Of a stretch of 64,000 nt of DNA, positions 1 through 10,752 are shown one piece after another. Within the stretch, counting starts at the first letter, position 1; each line of letters starts with the position of its first letter. The notes beneath the pieces were generated by a model. The model was not told the DNA's origin, did no database searches, and worked only from the letters and a program-made list of their open reading frames with translations. This DNA comes from Siphonodentalium dalli (Eukaryota; Mollusca; Scaphopoda; Gadilida; Siphonodentaliidae): NCBI GenBank assembly GCA_032622095.1, contig CP136069.1, positions 126,189,450-126,253,449 on the forward strand, in the 5' to 3' direction. Made by a program: the position numbers and the translations under genes.

Positions 1-429
1 AATTACATAGAATATATGTTGAACAAGATAATAATTAATTAAAAGTTATCTGAAATCATAATATAATAAACTTATCTGACTATTGAATCCATGCTTTGAT
101 TTCCTATTTTAGCTGGCTTATATAGCATACATTGGAATGTTTACCGTAACATACCTTAAATATGCAAATTTGACAGGTGTAGTATAAATTATTCGTTTTG
201 TAAGGACGGGTCGTTAACGAATGCGTTCTTTGAAATATGATCCAAGCTAGGTAGCCTAGTTGAATAAATTAGTCGCCTTGTACAGATATATGTCGACATG
301 AATTATATTATTCATGTCGTGGGATAAAATGGGAGGGTACATTATGATAGGCATACGAGGACATTTAACAAGATAGCTCGACTTCACTTTTTGTGACTAT
401 AGATAGATTGAGTAAATTAATGTGTTACT
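1..429. other. AT-rich sequence, no gene seen
   Basis: No coding signal or RNA gene is visible. The stretch shares short phrases (for example around TCGAC) with the tandem repeat that follows, so it may be a decayed outer unit of that array. Confidence 0.4.
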
Positions 430-867
430 GTATATAACTAGAGCTCGACATGAATTCTCGACGAATGATATTAGATTATTCGACTTGGGTCGTATGACAT
501 CATTTTGTTGAGAGTAAAGATAGAATGAATGTTTTTTTATATAAACAGATACATTCGGATAGGTAAAATTGAGACAGTATTATACTTTGATGGATTATCT
601 GTTCTTTGATGAGTAAGTAAGTCTTGTTATGTTAAACAGAGTCGGATATGAATTCTCGACGAAGACCTCATCATGTTTTGTGATATATGTTGGTAGATTA
701 TTCGACTTAAAGAAAGATTCCTCGAATGACATCATTTGCTTGGGACTAAAGATAGAATGTTTTTTCCTTATATAAACAGATACATTCGCATAGGTAAAAA
801 TTGAGAGAGAATTGTACTTCGATGGATCTGTTCTTTAGTAGGCAAGTAAGTCTTGTTATGTTAAAAC
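430..867. repeat. Tandem pair of about 210-bp units
   Basis: Two diverged copies lie head to tail at about 443-639 and 640-867. Each opens with a GAATTCTCGACGAA phrase, passes through ATATAAACAGATACATTCG and closes with AAGTAAGTCTTGTTATGTTAAA. Small indels separate them. No protein-coding signal is seen. Confidence 0.7.
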
Positions 868-1430
868 AAAACATTTATTTAACTTTGGTTGTGCGACTTT
901 TGATGTTTAAAAAGATTTGGAATATCAGTTGTTTGCGTTAACAGTCAACAATGTTTCAAAAATTTGTTTTGCAAATAAATGGATTAAAGTTTTATTTAAT
1001 TTTCATTTTTTTTTTACATATAAAGTTTGTGCTTGAATTTTTTTGACTATGATTATAATATTTTTATATTTTTTTTTATTAAAGACAAAACATTTATTGT
1101 GTTTTACGATTATTGTGGGAATGAAAAAGGACTTTTGATACTTGCTAGCAAAACAGATAAAGATTTTTTTGTTGTTAAATTGTTTCCGTTAACATTGAAA
1201 TTGTTTTTTTTTAAATTTGGCTTTCAATTGAGATATTTGATTTTCATATTTTGATTGATTTTGAAGCATTATAACATATAACTTCAATTTTGTTGACGAA
1301 AAAGTAAATTAAATTGTGTTTTAATTGCTTTATCGTGCTTTTACATTTAATATTTCATTAAAAGGGAGATATTTTTTTATATTTTTGAAATATTGAATTT
1401 GTGTTGGAACTGAAATACGTTGTCTTCATA
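868..1430. other. T-rich spacer with weak internal duplication
   Basis: The sequence is very AT-rich with long T runs. Phrases such as AAACATTTATT and GTTAACA recur at about 200-bp spacing (near 870-960 and 1085-1200), which suggests another eroded duplication. The 75-codon open frame at 1027-1254 is Phe/Leu/Ile-rich, as expected from T-rich DNA, and is not called a gene. Confidence 0.4.
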
Positions 1431-2410
1431 TAAACCGAAAATACTCCCGTCATTCATAATCATTAAAGGAACCGATAATGGTTATACATTTCGATTTCTA
1501 TCACTATGAAATGGTGTTTTTGAAATGTGTTGCCTACTAATCTACAGAAGAACGTTCCTAAAAAAGTTCAATGTGTTTAGACCTGTGGTTTTACATGCAT
1601 AGGTTTATTCGCTAACGAATATATCACTGTATCATTCATTAACATATATAAATCGTTTAACATCTATATTGAACTTAATAAAACAGATTATTCAAATGCA
1701 CAGGGGAGCTAACTCTGTTCTTTATATTCCAATTAATATTTGTAGATTTAGTTTACAACTCTGATATTTTTGATTAACCTAAAAATAGTTTGCCTGAGTA
1801 TAACCCATAGCCTAGAAGTAGTAATTTTATGACCAACTTATAAATAAATAGTTTGACTTTAAATAATGATTAATTTTAATACTGTTACAATTCACAGGGG
1901 GAGCTAACTCTGTTCTTTATATTCCAATTAATATTTGTAGATTTACTCAGTATATTTTTGGAAATGTTTGAATAACCTAGAAATTGTTTGTTTGAGTATA
2001 GCCTAGAAGAGGTATTTAAACACCAACCTAGAAATAGTTAGTCTGACTTTAAATATTGATACATTTTTTTTTTGCCAGAAGATATTTCGACGGGGAGACC
2101 AGACTGTCCATATCTTAAAAAAAGATTGATTTGATTATGTTTTTTTGATATCTGTTTGTATACTAAGATTTATTCATGTACCATTTATATTCATTAAAGG
2201 AACTAAAGTGTTGGGTTCCACATTTCGTTTTCTACGAGACTCTGTAATATCGAGTTTTATGAGATCGAATAGTGTTACCTACAAATCTACAATAACGAAG
2301 AAACAGTTCCGACACTAATAAATAATCCATGTGTTTTAGCCTTGTGGTTTTTTACATGCACGAGGTTATTCACTAGCGAATAATTCATCTCATTTAGGAC
2401 TATTATTTTA
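1431..2410. repeat. Direct duplication, about 740-bp spacing
   Basis: The block at about 1450-1640 recurs diverged at about 2187-2400. Both have ATTCATTAAAGGAAC near the start, CTACA(A)ATCTACA in the middle and a TGTGGTTTTACATGCA-like phrase near the end. A separate short piece starting ACAGGGGGAGCTAACTCTG is duplicated at about 1699-1752 and 1895-1946. No gene is seen. Confidence 0.6.
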
Positions 2411-2659
2411 CTAACCTATCATAACTAACCTACATATCAATACATGTATTCAATCGTGCGTAATAATCCTTCAAATAGTTACTAGTTAGCCTGACTATAT
2501 CATCTGCCTAGAAATAGTTTGCTTTACTATACCATCTGAAATAAACATACATCATTACCTAACATAAAATAGGTCGTATTGTAGCTTGGATGTGCTTTTA
2601 AAGTAGTTACTATTCAGTATGACTATAAGATCTGCCTTGTAAAAGAGCTCATTTTTGAT

Positions 2660-2832
2660 ACACTTATATAAATTAGTCGTTATTGTAACGTTTACATTCG
2701 TTAAATACTATTTACGAAATCCCGTGGGGGTGGGGATTATCAGACGACGACTACACCTATATAAATTAGTCGGTATTGTATCGTTTAACATTCGATAAGT
2801 AGTATTTATGAAATCCCGTGGGGGTGGGGATT
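2660..2832. repeat. Tandem pair of about 93-bp units
   Basis: Two close copies (about 2665-2742 and 2758-2832) each contain TATAAATTAGTCG near the start and AAATCCCGTGGGGGTGGGG near the end. Confidence 0.75.
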
Positions 2833-2944
2833 CAAAATGACCACACCCTAATGCTCAGTGATATATATATCAATATTCCCTCTACTTAATACTACTTATA
2901 CCATTCAGGCCTGTGCGTTTCATTCTCATTCTTCACAAATTCTG

Positions 2945-3030
2945 CACTGTGTAGGAACTGTTACATCGGAAGTCGTTCTATCGCCGGTTTGTGATGGTTC
3001 TCGACTGATTTGTGACGGTTCCTTATGATC
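2945..3030 (+). repeat. Left TIR of hAT-like element
   Basis: This is the inverted counterpart of 5452-5536 and starts CACTGTGTAGG. Confidence 0.75.
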
Positions 3031-5451
3031 TAAATTATACATATTCGCGACTTATTTTTTGACAGTTAAAACGCAATTTTGGAGCCATCTGGTTGATAAT
3101 TCGATTATTTTTTCCATTCCCCTCACAATCGGTGGCCCCAACGAGCGTAATAATAACGAAAATTTCATTGTGCGAGTCATAACAACGGCGAAAACCGCCA
3201 ATTTTGATATTTGTTTTTGGTTCTCTCCTGATCGAGTCGGTTCTCTCCGCATTTAATCGGTTTTATACGGGTAATACTGTTGTTAATATATGGCAGGATA
3301 ATGGTTCAAACTTACCATGTGGTGAAATTAACCAAAGATAAACACAACACAATATGCATTAAGTTGAAATTTGCACAATTGTCATAAATTTCTATGAATT
3401 ACACTGCTTCCTTATGCTTATTCAATAACCTGTGTTACGCTTATCAAAATTCACCAAGTCGCCAGTCAGTTTGAAAAATAACGCGTTTTGCAGGCCCAAC
3501 ATTGCCATGAATCAATAGCCGGTTAAATATATTGTAATTTCATAGCGCTGCACTTCGGAAAGCGTGAGCGTATATAGACGGGATATATAGAGTTATCTGT
3601 CTTGTATTTTATGTTGTCTATTTTCGTAGGCGCATTTTAATCAGCAATAAGCCAAAAAATAAGACGTTATAAGTTTGTTGACACCCATACATTGTTCTGA
3701 TTACGTAATTTATGAAGTTTATGTTGGGCATCCCTTTGTTAGGTGTTGGTTATATAGGTTAGATGCTAGAATTCGATATTTCTCTATCTCCCTTGTTTTG
3801 CTGTTCGGGATAATCTGACCGGCAATCACTCATGGTTTGTTCTAACTTCTAAACTTCTAAGTGAAGCCATGCTATTCAGATTCCTTTTAAGAAATACCTG
3901 ATTACAACCAATCATGCAATCAATTGTATCCACCCGCCTGTAAGAGGAAATACTTGTTTTATACTATTAAATGCTATCTTTTGTAATATTAAATAAAATA
4001 AAAATTGGATGAAGTGAAGGCAAAAATTATTTGGTCACCCACCTTTGACTTACTATAGCAGTCGCCCCGAACATGCAAGATCACCCCCGGAGCAATTGGT
4101 CTTGGGCATGAGTAGTCACGCATCACCAGGGATATTCCTGAACGTATATACGGGTACCAATACTAAGCCAGTAAAAGTAACTCAATCAGCCAATGGAAGT
4201 TTTACAAATCATGTGACTATTGGTCAAAAGAGTACAAGTGAAATCGGCCCCATGTGAAATCGACCCCATATGAAGACCCAAATACGAAGACGACCCGATG
4301 CGAAGTCGACCTGAGAGAAGTCGGCCACGGTGATTAGATATGAATTACACTTTAAACGAACACATTATTATTACAATGTGTGTATATACATAAAGGGGAC
4401 AGTCTTTGTTGTAAAATCAAACTAGGGGAACAATTTCAACATATTGTTGGTATGAAATTTCCAACCAATCTAATGTAAGGTATGAAATGTGTAACTGTTG
4501 ATAAATTTTACCAAAGTTTGGGGCATACACCAATTAAGCAACCCCCCCCCCCTGTCCCAAGCCCCGCCCTCCCAACCACGCATATCCCCCGGTCACGCCA
4601 TAACATATCAATGATTCAGTTGAACGTGATTTCATAATATATGTTCATGTCTGGGCTACGAACATGCGTAAATGTCCCTTAGGCGGGACATTCGAGGAAG
4701 AAATATGTTGGTGCTGGCATCGAAACATTGTCCCACCTGGATCTTTCAATCATGGCCCTATATTTATTAAATGAATAACATCTCATAATCTCCTGAGTAG
4801 ATTTATATTACCATTGTTATTTATATAGGCAGGCATGATTATGATATTATACCCCTCGGGACTTTCAATATTTGGTTTCTGCCAATTGTTGTCACTTACT
4901 ATTATTATTAGGTATTTATTATATTATTTCTTAATATACCTGATGTATTATGTAACTGGCATAAGCTAAGTCATTATCTGGTTTACAATGTCAGATACAT
5001 AAGACAATATTCGGCCCAAAGTGCAGAAATCGTTCGAATAAATATTATGTATAGAACCGTCACAGCCATGATTGGCTTGAAATAGAACCGAAACACACAC
5101 GTGTTGATTACAAGGCTACTGTTCCAAATTATCAACCGCTATCAGGATATTTTCTCAGATATTTTACAGAAGAATAACACGTGTGTACCGTGCACTCAGT
5201 GTTCGTGTTCAGAATGAGTTTCATATTTTATACGCCACCAAAAACAAAGGAATTGCGTTTACTTGGCTTGATTTTCAGTGATAATATGTTGATATTTATG
5301 CGTTAACTCGCTAATTCCGAGTTAATTGTGATCTAGAGTTCACGGTTCGTTAATACGTCACTTCTGCAGCCTCTGTTCATTCAGGAAAGTATAATATATT
5401 CAAGATATCTATAACTATGTGTGATTTTGTCCCGAAAATTATTATTTGTAA

Positions 5452-5536
5452 TCATAAGGAACCGTAACAAATCTGTCAAGAACCATCACAATACCGGCGA
5501 TAGAACGACTTCCGATGTAACAGTTCCTACACAGTG
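5452..5536 (-). repeat. Right TIR of hAT-like element
   Basis: Reverse complement of the left terminus with a handful of substitutions and one 1-bp indel. Confidence 0.75.
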
Positions 5537-5591
5537 AAATTTTGACGAGTATCCATAATACTTTATCATGGAATAAGTGACTGACCATATA

Positions 5592-6193
5592 ACTAAGAGC
5601 ACCTGATACAGACCAATGTTACTCTGTAGTAATACAAAACTATTAGTTAAAATTACTCAGTGATAAAGGGTATGTGGCATGCCACGCCAGCCGTTGAGGC
5701 ATGCCAATATCCCATAATATGTCAAATATAGCGAATTATCGAAATATGAAATACCACGAAAAAGCGAAATAGGAAAATACAGCGAAATTGCGGAATAAAA
5801 AATGCATCGAAATGACGAAATAGCGCGAATTATGAAATAAGAAATTATTTTTATTAACTAAATAACGGAGATATTTGGAGAAGTTTTCTAAAGAGCGTAC
5901 CCCAAACCTCCCCCAAGCCCACCCACCCAAGAGAAGAATTTTACTTATATTTCACCACAGTTGATCTATTGTGGTGTTGTTATTTCTAATACAAATCGCC
6001 GTTATTTCGTAAATATACATTCTTTATAGAGTTATTACCCTGTGGCAATGTTACGATTTTAGCTTGTCAAAGAACATGTGGCATGCCTCAACGGCTGGCG
6101 TGGCATGCTACATACCCTATATCACTGAGGAATTTTAACTAATAGTTTTGTATTACTACAGAGTAACATTGGTCTGTATCAGGTGACTAAGAG
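5592..6193. mobile_element. hAT-like MITE with perfect 8-bp target duplication
   Basis: The element body is 5600-6185 (586 bp). Its termini are about 106-bp inverted repeats (5600-5705 and 6080-6185) starting CACCTGATACAGACCAATG, differing at only a few sites. The flanking octamers are identical: ACTAAGAG at 5592-5599 and at 6186-6193. This is a clean signature of a cut-and-paste insertion of the hAT type. The interior is AT-rich and non-coding, with a C-rich strip near 5905-5930 (CCCAAACCTCCCCC). It lies only 47 bp beyond the neighbouring hAT-like element, and the two TIR sequences differ. Confidence 0.85.
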
Positions 6194-6257
6194 TTGATAT
6201 GATTATCCAAGTCGTGTGTTTCATAATTTCGTGCACGATCACCTATATCTATTGTTG

Positions 6258-6423
6258 AGTAAAGTTTGGCGGATTTATTGCATGGCATGTTGTTTAATAA
6301 ATACTCGGGACAATCAGACAATATGCATTAAAGATAACTTGCTTACTGACGTACAGTGGTCAGTCTATTCCGACATGCATGCTGAGCAAAATGCAGTGAA
6401 GTGCATGTTGTCTCAATCCAACG
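6258..6423 (+). CDS. Possible internal exon, function unknown
   Basis: A reading frame open from about 6216 runs to a strong 5' splice-site match (AACG then GTGAGTA, GT at 6424-6425). The encoded stretch contains DVQWSVYSDMHAEQNAVKCM, which looks like protein rather than random AT-rich translation. The 5' boundary is uncertain: AG sites near 6257 and 6357 are both candidates and neither has a good pyrimidine tract. No family is recognised. It starts just beyond the MITE, so part of the gene may have been displaced. Confidence 0.2.
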
Positions 6424-6823
6424 GTGAGTAATATAATTACTTATTTCGCTCAACGGTATTGTTGTTTTAAAAAAACCAGCGCGCTCATAACGCATTCGCT
6501 CGTCGGTGTCATTGACGTGCTGCGGTCTTTCCACAACATCAATACCTATAGCTCAGTAGGTAATTATTACTTAATTAGGCTGTTATCAGGTTTCGCAAGC
6601 GTCTCGTGTTTCACGACGACAAATTATTTAATTGCCACTAATAGATATAAAGGATGGCCACCTGGTGATCACAATTTATGGTCATAATCTCAGAGTCTTC
6701 TCCCACATTGAGGAGCTAAGTACTAGTAACGATCGCAAACTGATTACAATATTATGTATATGTGAGTTTTGTTGGAAACCCGAACCTGTAGTCCTAAAAA
6801 CGAATAGAGAAAAACGACAACGA
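6424..6823. other. Unassigned spacer
   Basis: Overlapping short open frames (6424-6687 and 6632-6856) contain protein-like stretches in two different frames. There is no convincing splice pair and no family match, so no gene is called. Confidence 0.3.
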
Positions 6824-7204
6824 ATATGTGACCCGCCATATAAAATCCAGTCGTAAGTCGGGATTTTTTTACCCTGCGCCAATGGATTCTCTTATATATG
6901 CGAGTCGACCATAGGTCGCCTCGCATATATAAGAGAATGCATTGGCCTAACAATTTTTTTTAATTTTTTTTTTAATAAATGTTTCTTACAATTTTTAGGA
7001 CATAAAATAAAAAACATCCATTACCCTGCAGGGAGCCACACACATATATAGAAGCATATAGAAGAGTGTCGTCTGCTCATGTTTGTCTGGGGCTCTGTAT
7101 GGGTGAAATTATAAAATTGTTAAAGAATTATAGAAAAAATTATTAAAATTGTAAAAAATTGTTAGGCCAATGCATTCTCTTATATATGCGAGGCGACCTA
7201 TGGT

Positions 7205-7432
7205 CGTCTGTTACGCCGAGTTATGTAGTAACTGACGAGTTTTGTGGTAGCTCACGAGTTATGTAGTAACAATCGACGAGTTTTGTGGTAGCTCACGAGT
7301 TTTGTAGTAAAATCGACGAGTTATGTAGTAATTTGGGTTACGAGTTTTGTAGTAAAATATCGACGAGTTTTGTAGTAAAAAACAAGCTAACGAGTTTTGT
7401 AGTAATACTCGTCGAGTTTTGTAGCAACAATT
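7205..7432 (+). repeat. Minisatellite, CGAGTTTTGTAGTAA-type units (left arm)
   Basis: About ten irregular units of roughly 15-25 bp alternate between GAGTTTTGTAGTAA, GAGTTATGTAGTAA and GAGTTTTGTGGTAGCT. The same array occurs inverted at 8065-8240. Confidence 0.75.
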
Positions 7433-8064
7433 TTTAGTCAGTTTCAAAGGCGGGTTTGGACTTAATAAAATCGTATATAGTAAATGCAATGTGTTTTTGT
7501 GTAAGTGTTTGTGTGGTGGACGTTAATGACGTTGTAGCTCAACTTGACGTTGGTCCCTGAACCTGGCCCCCATTACGTCAGACGCCGCGTCCTATTTCTT
7601 AATACCATGTTGTATTGGTGAAATAGAATAAACTATCTATCTTGGTGGAAAACCAAATGTGGTTCGTCATTTTTCTCTCAGTGCATAATGGATTCACGGC
7701 TTGTGCACTCTAAGAAATAAACGCAACCACATAAATAACATGGCCACAACACGTCTATGTACCAAGTTTCGAACTGATCTGCCGATAAACTGCGGAGGAG
7801 TGACGAGGGACCATCACCGAGTTGAGCTACAGCGTCATTAACGTCAGAACGCGACGTCTGGTGTAATGGGGACCAGGTCCAAGTTAATAACATGGCCATA
7901 GTACTTCTAGGTACGAAGTTTGGCGCAGATCTGCTGCGAAACGGCACAGCAGTGACGAGGGACCAACATCAAGTTGAGCTACAGTGTCATCAACGTCCAC
8001 CACACAAACAATTACACAAAAAACATTGCATTTATTAAACGCGCCTTTGAAACTGACTGAAAAT

Positions 8065-8240
8065 TGTTGCTTGTTTTTTACTACAAAACTCGTCGATATT
8101 TTACTACAAAACTCGTAACCTGAAATTACTACATAACTCGTCGATTTTACTACAAAACTCGTGAGCTACCACAAAACTCGTCGATTGTTACTACATAACT
8201 CGTGAGCTACCACAAAACTCGTCAGTTACTACATAACTCG
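8065..8240 (-). repeat. Same minisatellite, inverted (right arm)
   Basis: Units read TTACTACAAAACTCGTCGA and variants. Unit order mirrors the left arm, so the array was duplicated as part of the inverted repeat rather than expanded independently. Confidence 0.75.
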
Positions 8241-8466
8241 GCGTAACATCAACTCGTATATATAAGAGAGTGCATTGGCACAGGGTACATAAATCCCGAC
8301 TTACGACTGGATTTGATATGGCGGGTCACATATAAAGAACACAAATTATATAGTGACGTAGTCTCCTATTCGTTATAATTATTTGTTTTCGTTCAAAATT
8401 CGAAAGGTCTCTGTTATTTGTCAAATCGGATCCTTTATGTTCAAGTTGAACGACAAATTCACTTAC

Positions 8467-8623
8467 TTAGTACAGATTGTCGCCATTTTCTGAAATACCT
8501 CTCCAATCCATGTTGTAGCTGGGGTTGTAGCAGTCAAATTTATTCCTATAGCAGCCGAGAACGTTTCAAAATGCCCATCGAATGTTGTTTCGTCGCATGC
8601 CGCCTGTGCCTGGCTAAGGCATA
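8467..8623 (-). CDS. Probable internal exon, secreted-like protein
   Basis: On the minus strand a textbook 3' splice site (T8 tract then CAG, AG at 8625-8624) precedes a 157-bp segment. It ends at a consensus 5' splice site GTAAGT (8466-8461). Length and phase agree: two bases enter, 51 codons follow and two bases leave, so the exon is symmetric. The codons give CLSQAQAACDETTFDGHFET and continue with a Thr-rich stretch, an N-linked glycosylation motif (NLT) and ATTWIGEVFQKMATICT. The LSQAQA/ACDE step resembles the end of a signal peptide, which would put exon 1 upstream (higher coordinates), but none was found. No family is recognised. The foldback element lies 134 bp downstream and may interrupt the next intron. 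Confidence 0.45.
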
Positions 8624-8837
8624 CTGAAAAAAAATATTTTAAAAGATGCATTCGAGGTTTCATGCTAACTTTTGCAGAACCTACTTTACATTTGATGTAT
8701 ATAGTAGCGTATAAATTAACATGTATGAAAGAGAAGCGGCACACGAAGGACACTATTTTGATTGATATTGAATTTTCTGTGCATTCATTTCATATCATGA
8801 CTGGAGGTTCCTGAAATTTTGCGAAAACCCTGTGCTT

Positions 8838-8990
8838 TCTCTTATATATGCGAATTGCCCATAGAGAATGCATTGGCCTAACAATATTTACCTTGACCTT
8901 GTAAGCCACTCTTATATATGCGAATTGCCCATAGACAATGCATTGGCCTATCAATATTTACCTTGACCTTGTACGCCACTCTTATATATG
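8838..8990. repeat. Tandem pair of about 70-bp units
   Basis: CTCTTATATATGCGAATTGCC followed by GCATTGGCCTA and ATATTTACCTTGACCTTGTA occurs twice, with a third partial start at about 8980. The ends resemble the CTCTTATATATGCGAG module of the foldback element at 6824-8333, so these are probably detached pieces of that family. Confidence 0.65.
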
Positions 8991-9345
8991 CATATATAAG
9001 AGAATGCACCGGCACATGGTATTTAATGCTGCACCAGCGCAGCTCCCGTCATGAAAGGGTTAATTTTCCAGTAACGAAATTATTTTCTTTGTTATTTATA
9101 GTTCCAGTTTATGCCACATTTAGTATTCAACATTTGTTCACCGGACCACAACAGAAAACGACGCTAAATTAGATTTGTGTTTTATGTTGTTGTAACCAGA
9201 GGTCTGGGAACTGAACAAGTTTTTAACCCTGTCATGGCGGGAGCTGCGCTGGTGCAGCATGTGCAAGTGCCTTCTCTTATATATTGGTGTCTCCCATAGG
9301 GAGACTTGCATATATGAGAATGCGCACGGTCAATATTAATATTGT
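8980..9345. mobile_element. Small nested inverted-repeat element
   Basis: An inner pair of inverted repeats (9028-9073 and 9222-9259) begins TGCTGCACCAGCGCAGCTCC and its complement. It sits inside an outer diverged pair with CTCTTATATAT ends (about 8980-9022 and 9260-9340). The interior has no coding content. This looks like one short TIR element inserted in another, but target duplications could not be fixed. Confidence 0.5.
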
Positions 9346-9636
9346 TAGGCCAATGTATTATCTTGGATATGCGAGGCTCCCTTATGCCACCGGTATATAA
9401 TATGTTAAAATATATAACTAAACTTCGTTCTTTGCAACCGGGAAATATAATGCACGATTCTATCAGAGCATCTCTAGATGTCGTGTAATCTTCCGACGTG
9501 GGACATACATCTTATGAAAAGTGGTATTATATATCACAGTCTAATACAACTCTAATAGGACTCACAGACAAACTTATCACCGAAAGGCTAAACTCAGAAG
9601 AAAGCAACAACATATAAAAAAATATTTGTACCTTTA

Positions 9637-9960
9637 TGACAAATCAAATAGCGCTAATAAACTATACGTACTTCAGGCCTAGAAAAATCAGGCCAACTAC
9701 ATTTAAAATAGGCATACTATGCCGATCTAAATTATTACGCGTTTCCTGATGAGATTCCGCGTTATCGCTAGTATACTATAGTGAAAAAGTGAATCGAAAC
9801 ATATGCTCAATTTAAATTATGACCATCCGGGCAATGTAGGAACATGGGATACAGACCACTAGTCTGTTGGTGATTGTTGAGTATATTTCACAATCAAAAA
9901 TAAAAAAAATTGTTGAGTATATTTCACAATCAAAAATTCAAAACATATAAAATGTCGACT
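9637..9960. repeat. Dispersed repeat R, copy 1
   Basis: It contains CAGGCCTAGAAAAATCAGGCC, a small GGCATA/TATGCC hairpin, CTGATGAGATTCCGCG, CGCTAGTATACTATAGTG and CCGGGCAATGTAGGAACATG, ending in ATATTTCACAATCAAAAAT. The last 28 bp are duplicated within this copy. Related copies are at about 10147-10752 and 26040-26540. It has no coding potential and no poly(A), so the class (SINE or MITE) is unresolved. Confidence 0.65.
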
Positions 9961-10146
9961 TATTTAATTAAATCGCCTGTCCCTGATGAGTAGTCGGCGA
10001 ATAAAAATAGACACGAAACACTAGCTTATAGTGACTATCCAAATTCATAGCATAGTGTCGGGCACCATGGTACATACGCTACCTCCAGTCAATGGCTTTC
10101 GGTTGGATGTACATACACCATCTTATATACAAACTGGACATTCAAT

Positions 10147-10752
10147 GTGTCAGCCCTAGTAAAGCGCTGTTGTAAAGACAGGTCAAGCCATTCTAGGTTG
10201 CATATAATATGCAAATACATAACAATTTCTGCATCTAAAATGCAACAAATAGGCATAAACTATGCTGGTTTAAACTATGACTGTCACATTACTAACTCAT
10301 TTGACTCAAAGTGCAAAACTTGGGTGTGATACGACCGACTGCTCTAATGAAATAAGCAGCACGATGGAATCTATAAACTCCGAGCTCAGAATACTCATTA
10401 AAGTGGCATATCATATGCCGAATTATAAAATTGGCACATATCGTGCATGCCCAAAAATATTGGGTGCTTCTGGCCTAGAAAAATCAGGCCAACTACATTT
10501 AAAATAGGCATACTATGCCGATCTAAATTATTACGCGTTTCCTGATGAGATTCCGCGTTATCGCTAGTATACTATAGTGAAAAAATGAATCTAAACATAT
10601 GCTCAATTTAAAATATGACCATCCGGGCAATGTAGGAACATGGGACACAGACCACTAGTATGTTGGTAATTGTTGGGTATATTTCACAATCAAAAATTAG
10701 AAAATATGTTTTCCTTTATGACAAATCAAATAGCGCTAATAAACTATACGTA
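10147..10752. repeat. Dispersed repeat R, copy 2 (longer)
   Basis: This copy has an extra 5' portion (CAATGTGTCAGCCCTAG to TAGGTTGCATATAATATGC) shared with copy 3 but not copy 1. A side phrase, TATGACAAATCAAATAGCG, lies just left of copy 1 (about 9638) and just right of this copy (about 10717), so local rearrangement has occurred. Confidence 0.65.

Larger units (their letters stand above)
2937..5544. mobile_element. Non-autonomous hAT-like DNA transposon, 2.6 kb
   Basis: Inverted termini of about 85 bp are present: 2945-3030 begins CACTGTGTAGGAACTGTTAC, and 5452-5536 ends with its complement. Only a few mismatches separate the arms. The 8 bp on each side are AAATTCTG (2937-2944) and AAATTTTG (5537-5544), a one-mismatch 8-bp target duplication. 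Eight-base duplications and CA...TG termini fit hAT elements. No transposase frame is present; the internal frames at 3052-3256 and 4045-4257 are short and unrelated to hAT proteins, so the copy would depend on a transposase in trans. A C11 run lies at about 4542. The hAT assignment is inferred from termini and duplication length only. Confidence 0.7.
6824..8333. mobile_element. Foldback (large inverted-repeat) element, 1.5 kb
   Basis: The two halves are inverted copies. The ends read ATATGTGACCCGCCATAT at 6824 and its complement ending at 8333, followed inward by CCAGTCGTAAGTCGGGATTT, then a module with CTCTTATATATGCGAG, then a GAGTTTTGTAGTAA minisatellite, then matching arm DNA meeting near 7620-7750. 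Inside the left end is a short hairpin (6890-6945). The core carries a further diverged duplication (about 7735-7850 and 7850-7980). No transposase is encoded. A TA duplication with TGTGACCC ends is possible, but AT-rich flanks leave the exact boundary ambiguous. Confidence 0.7.

Noticed and set aside
9746-9800. Hammerhead-ribozyme-like core in repeat R (CTGATGA, GATTC/GAATC stem, GAAAC)
   Set aside because: Core and stem II are present in copy 1, but no NUH cleavage site or stem I/III partner fits either topology (the candidate position reads GAC). Copy 2 has TAAA instead of GAAA and copy 3 has CTGACGA. Likely coincidence or dead.
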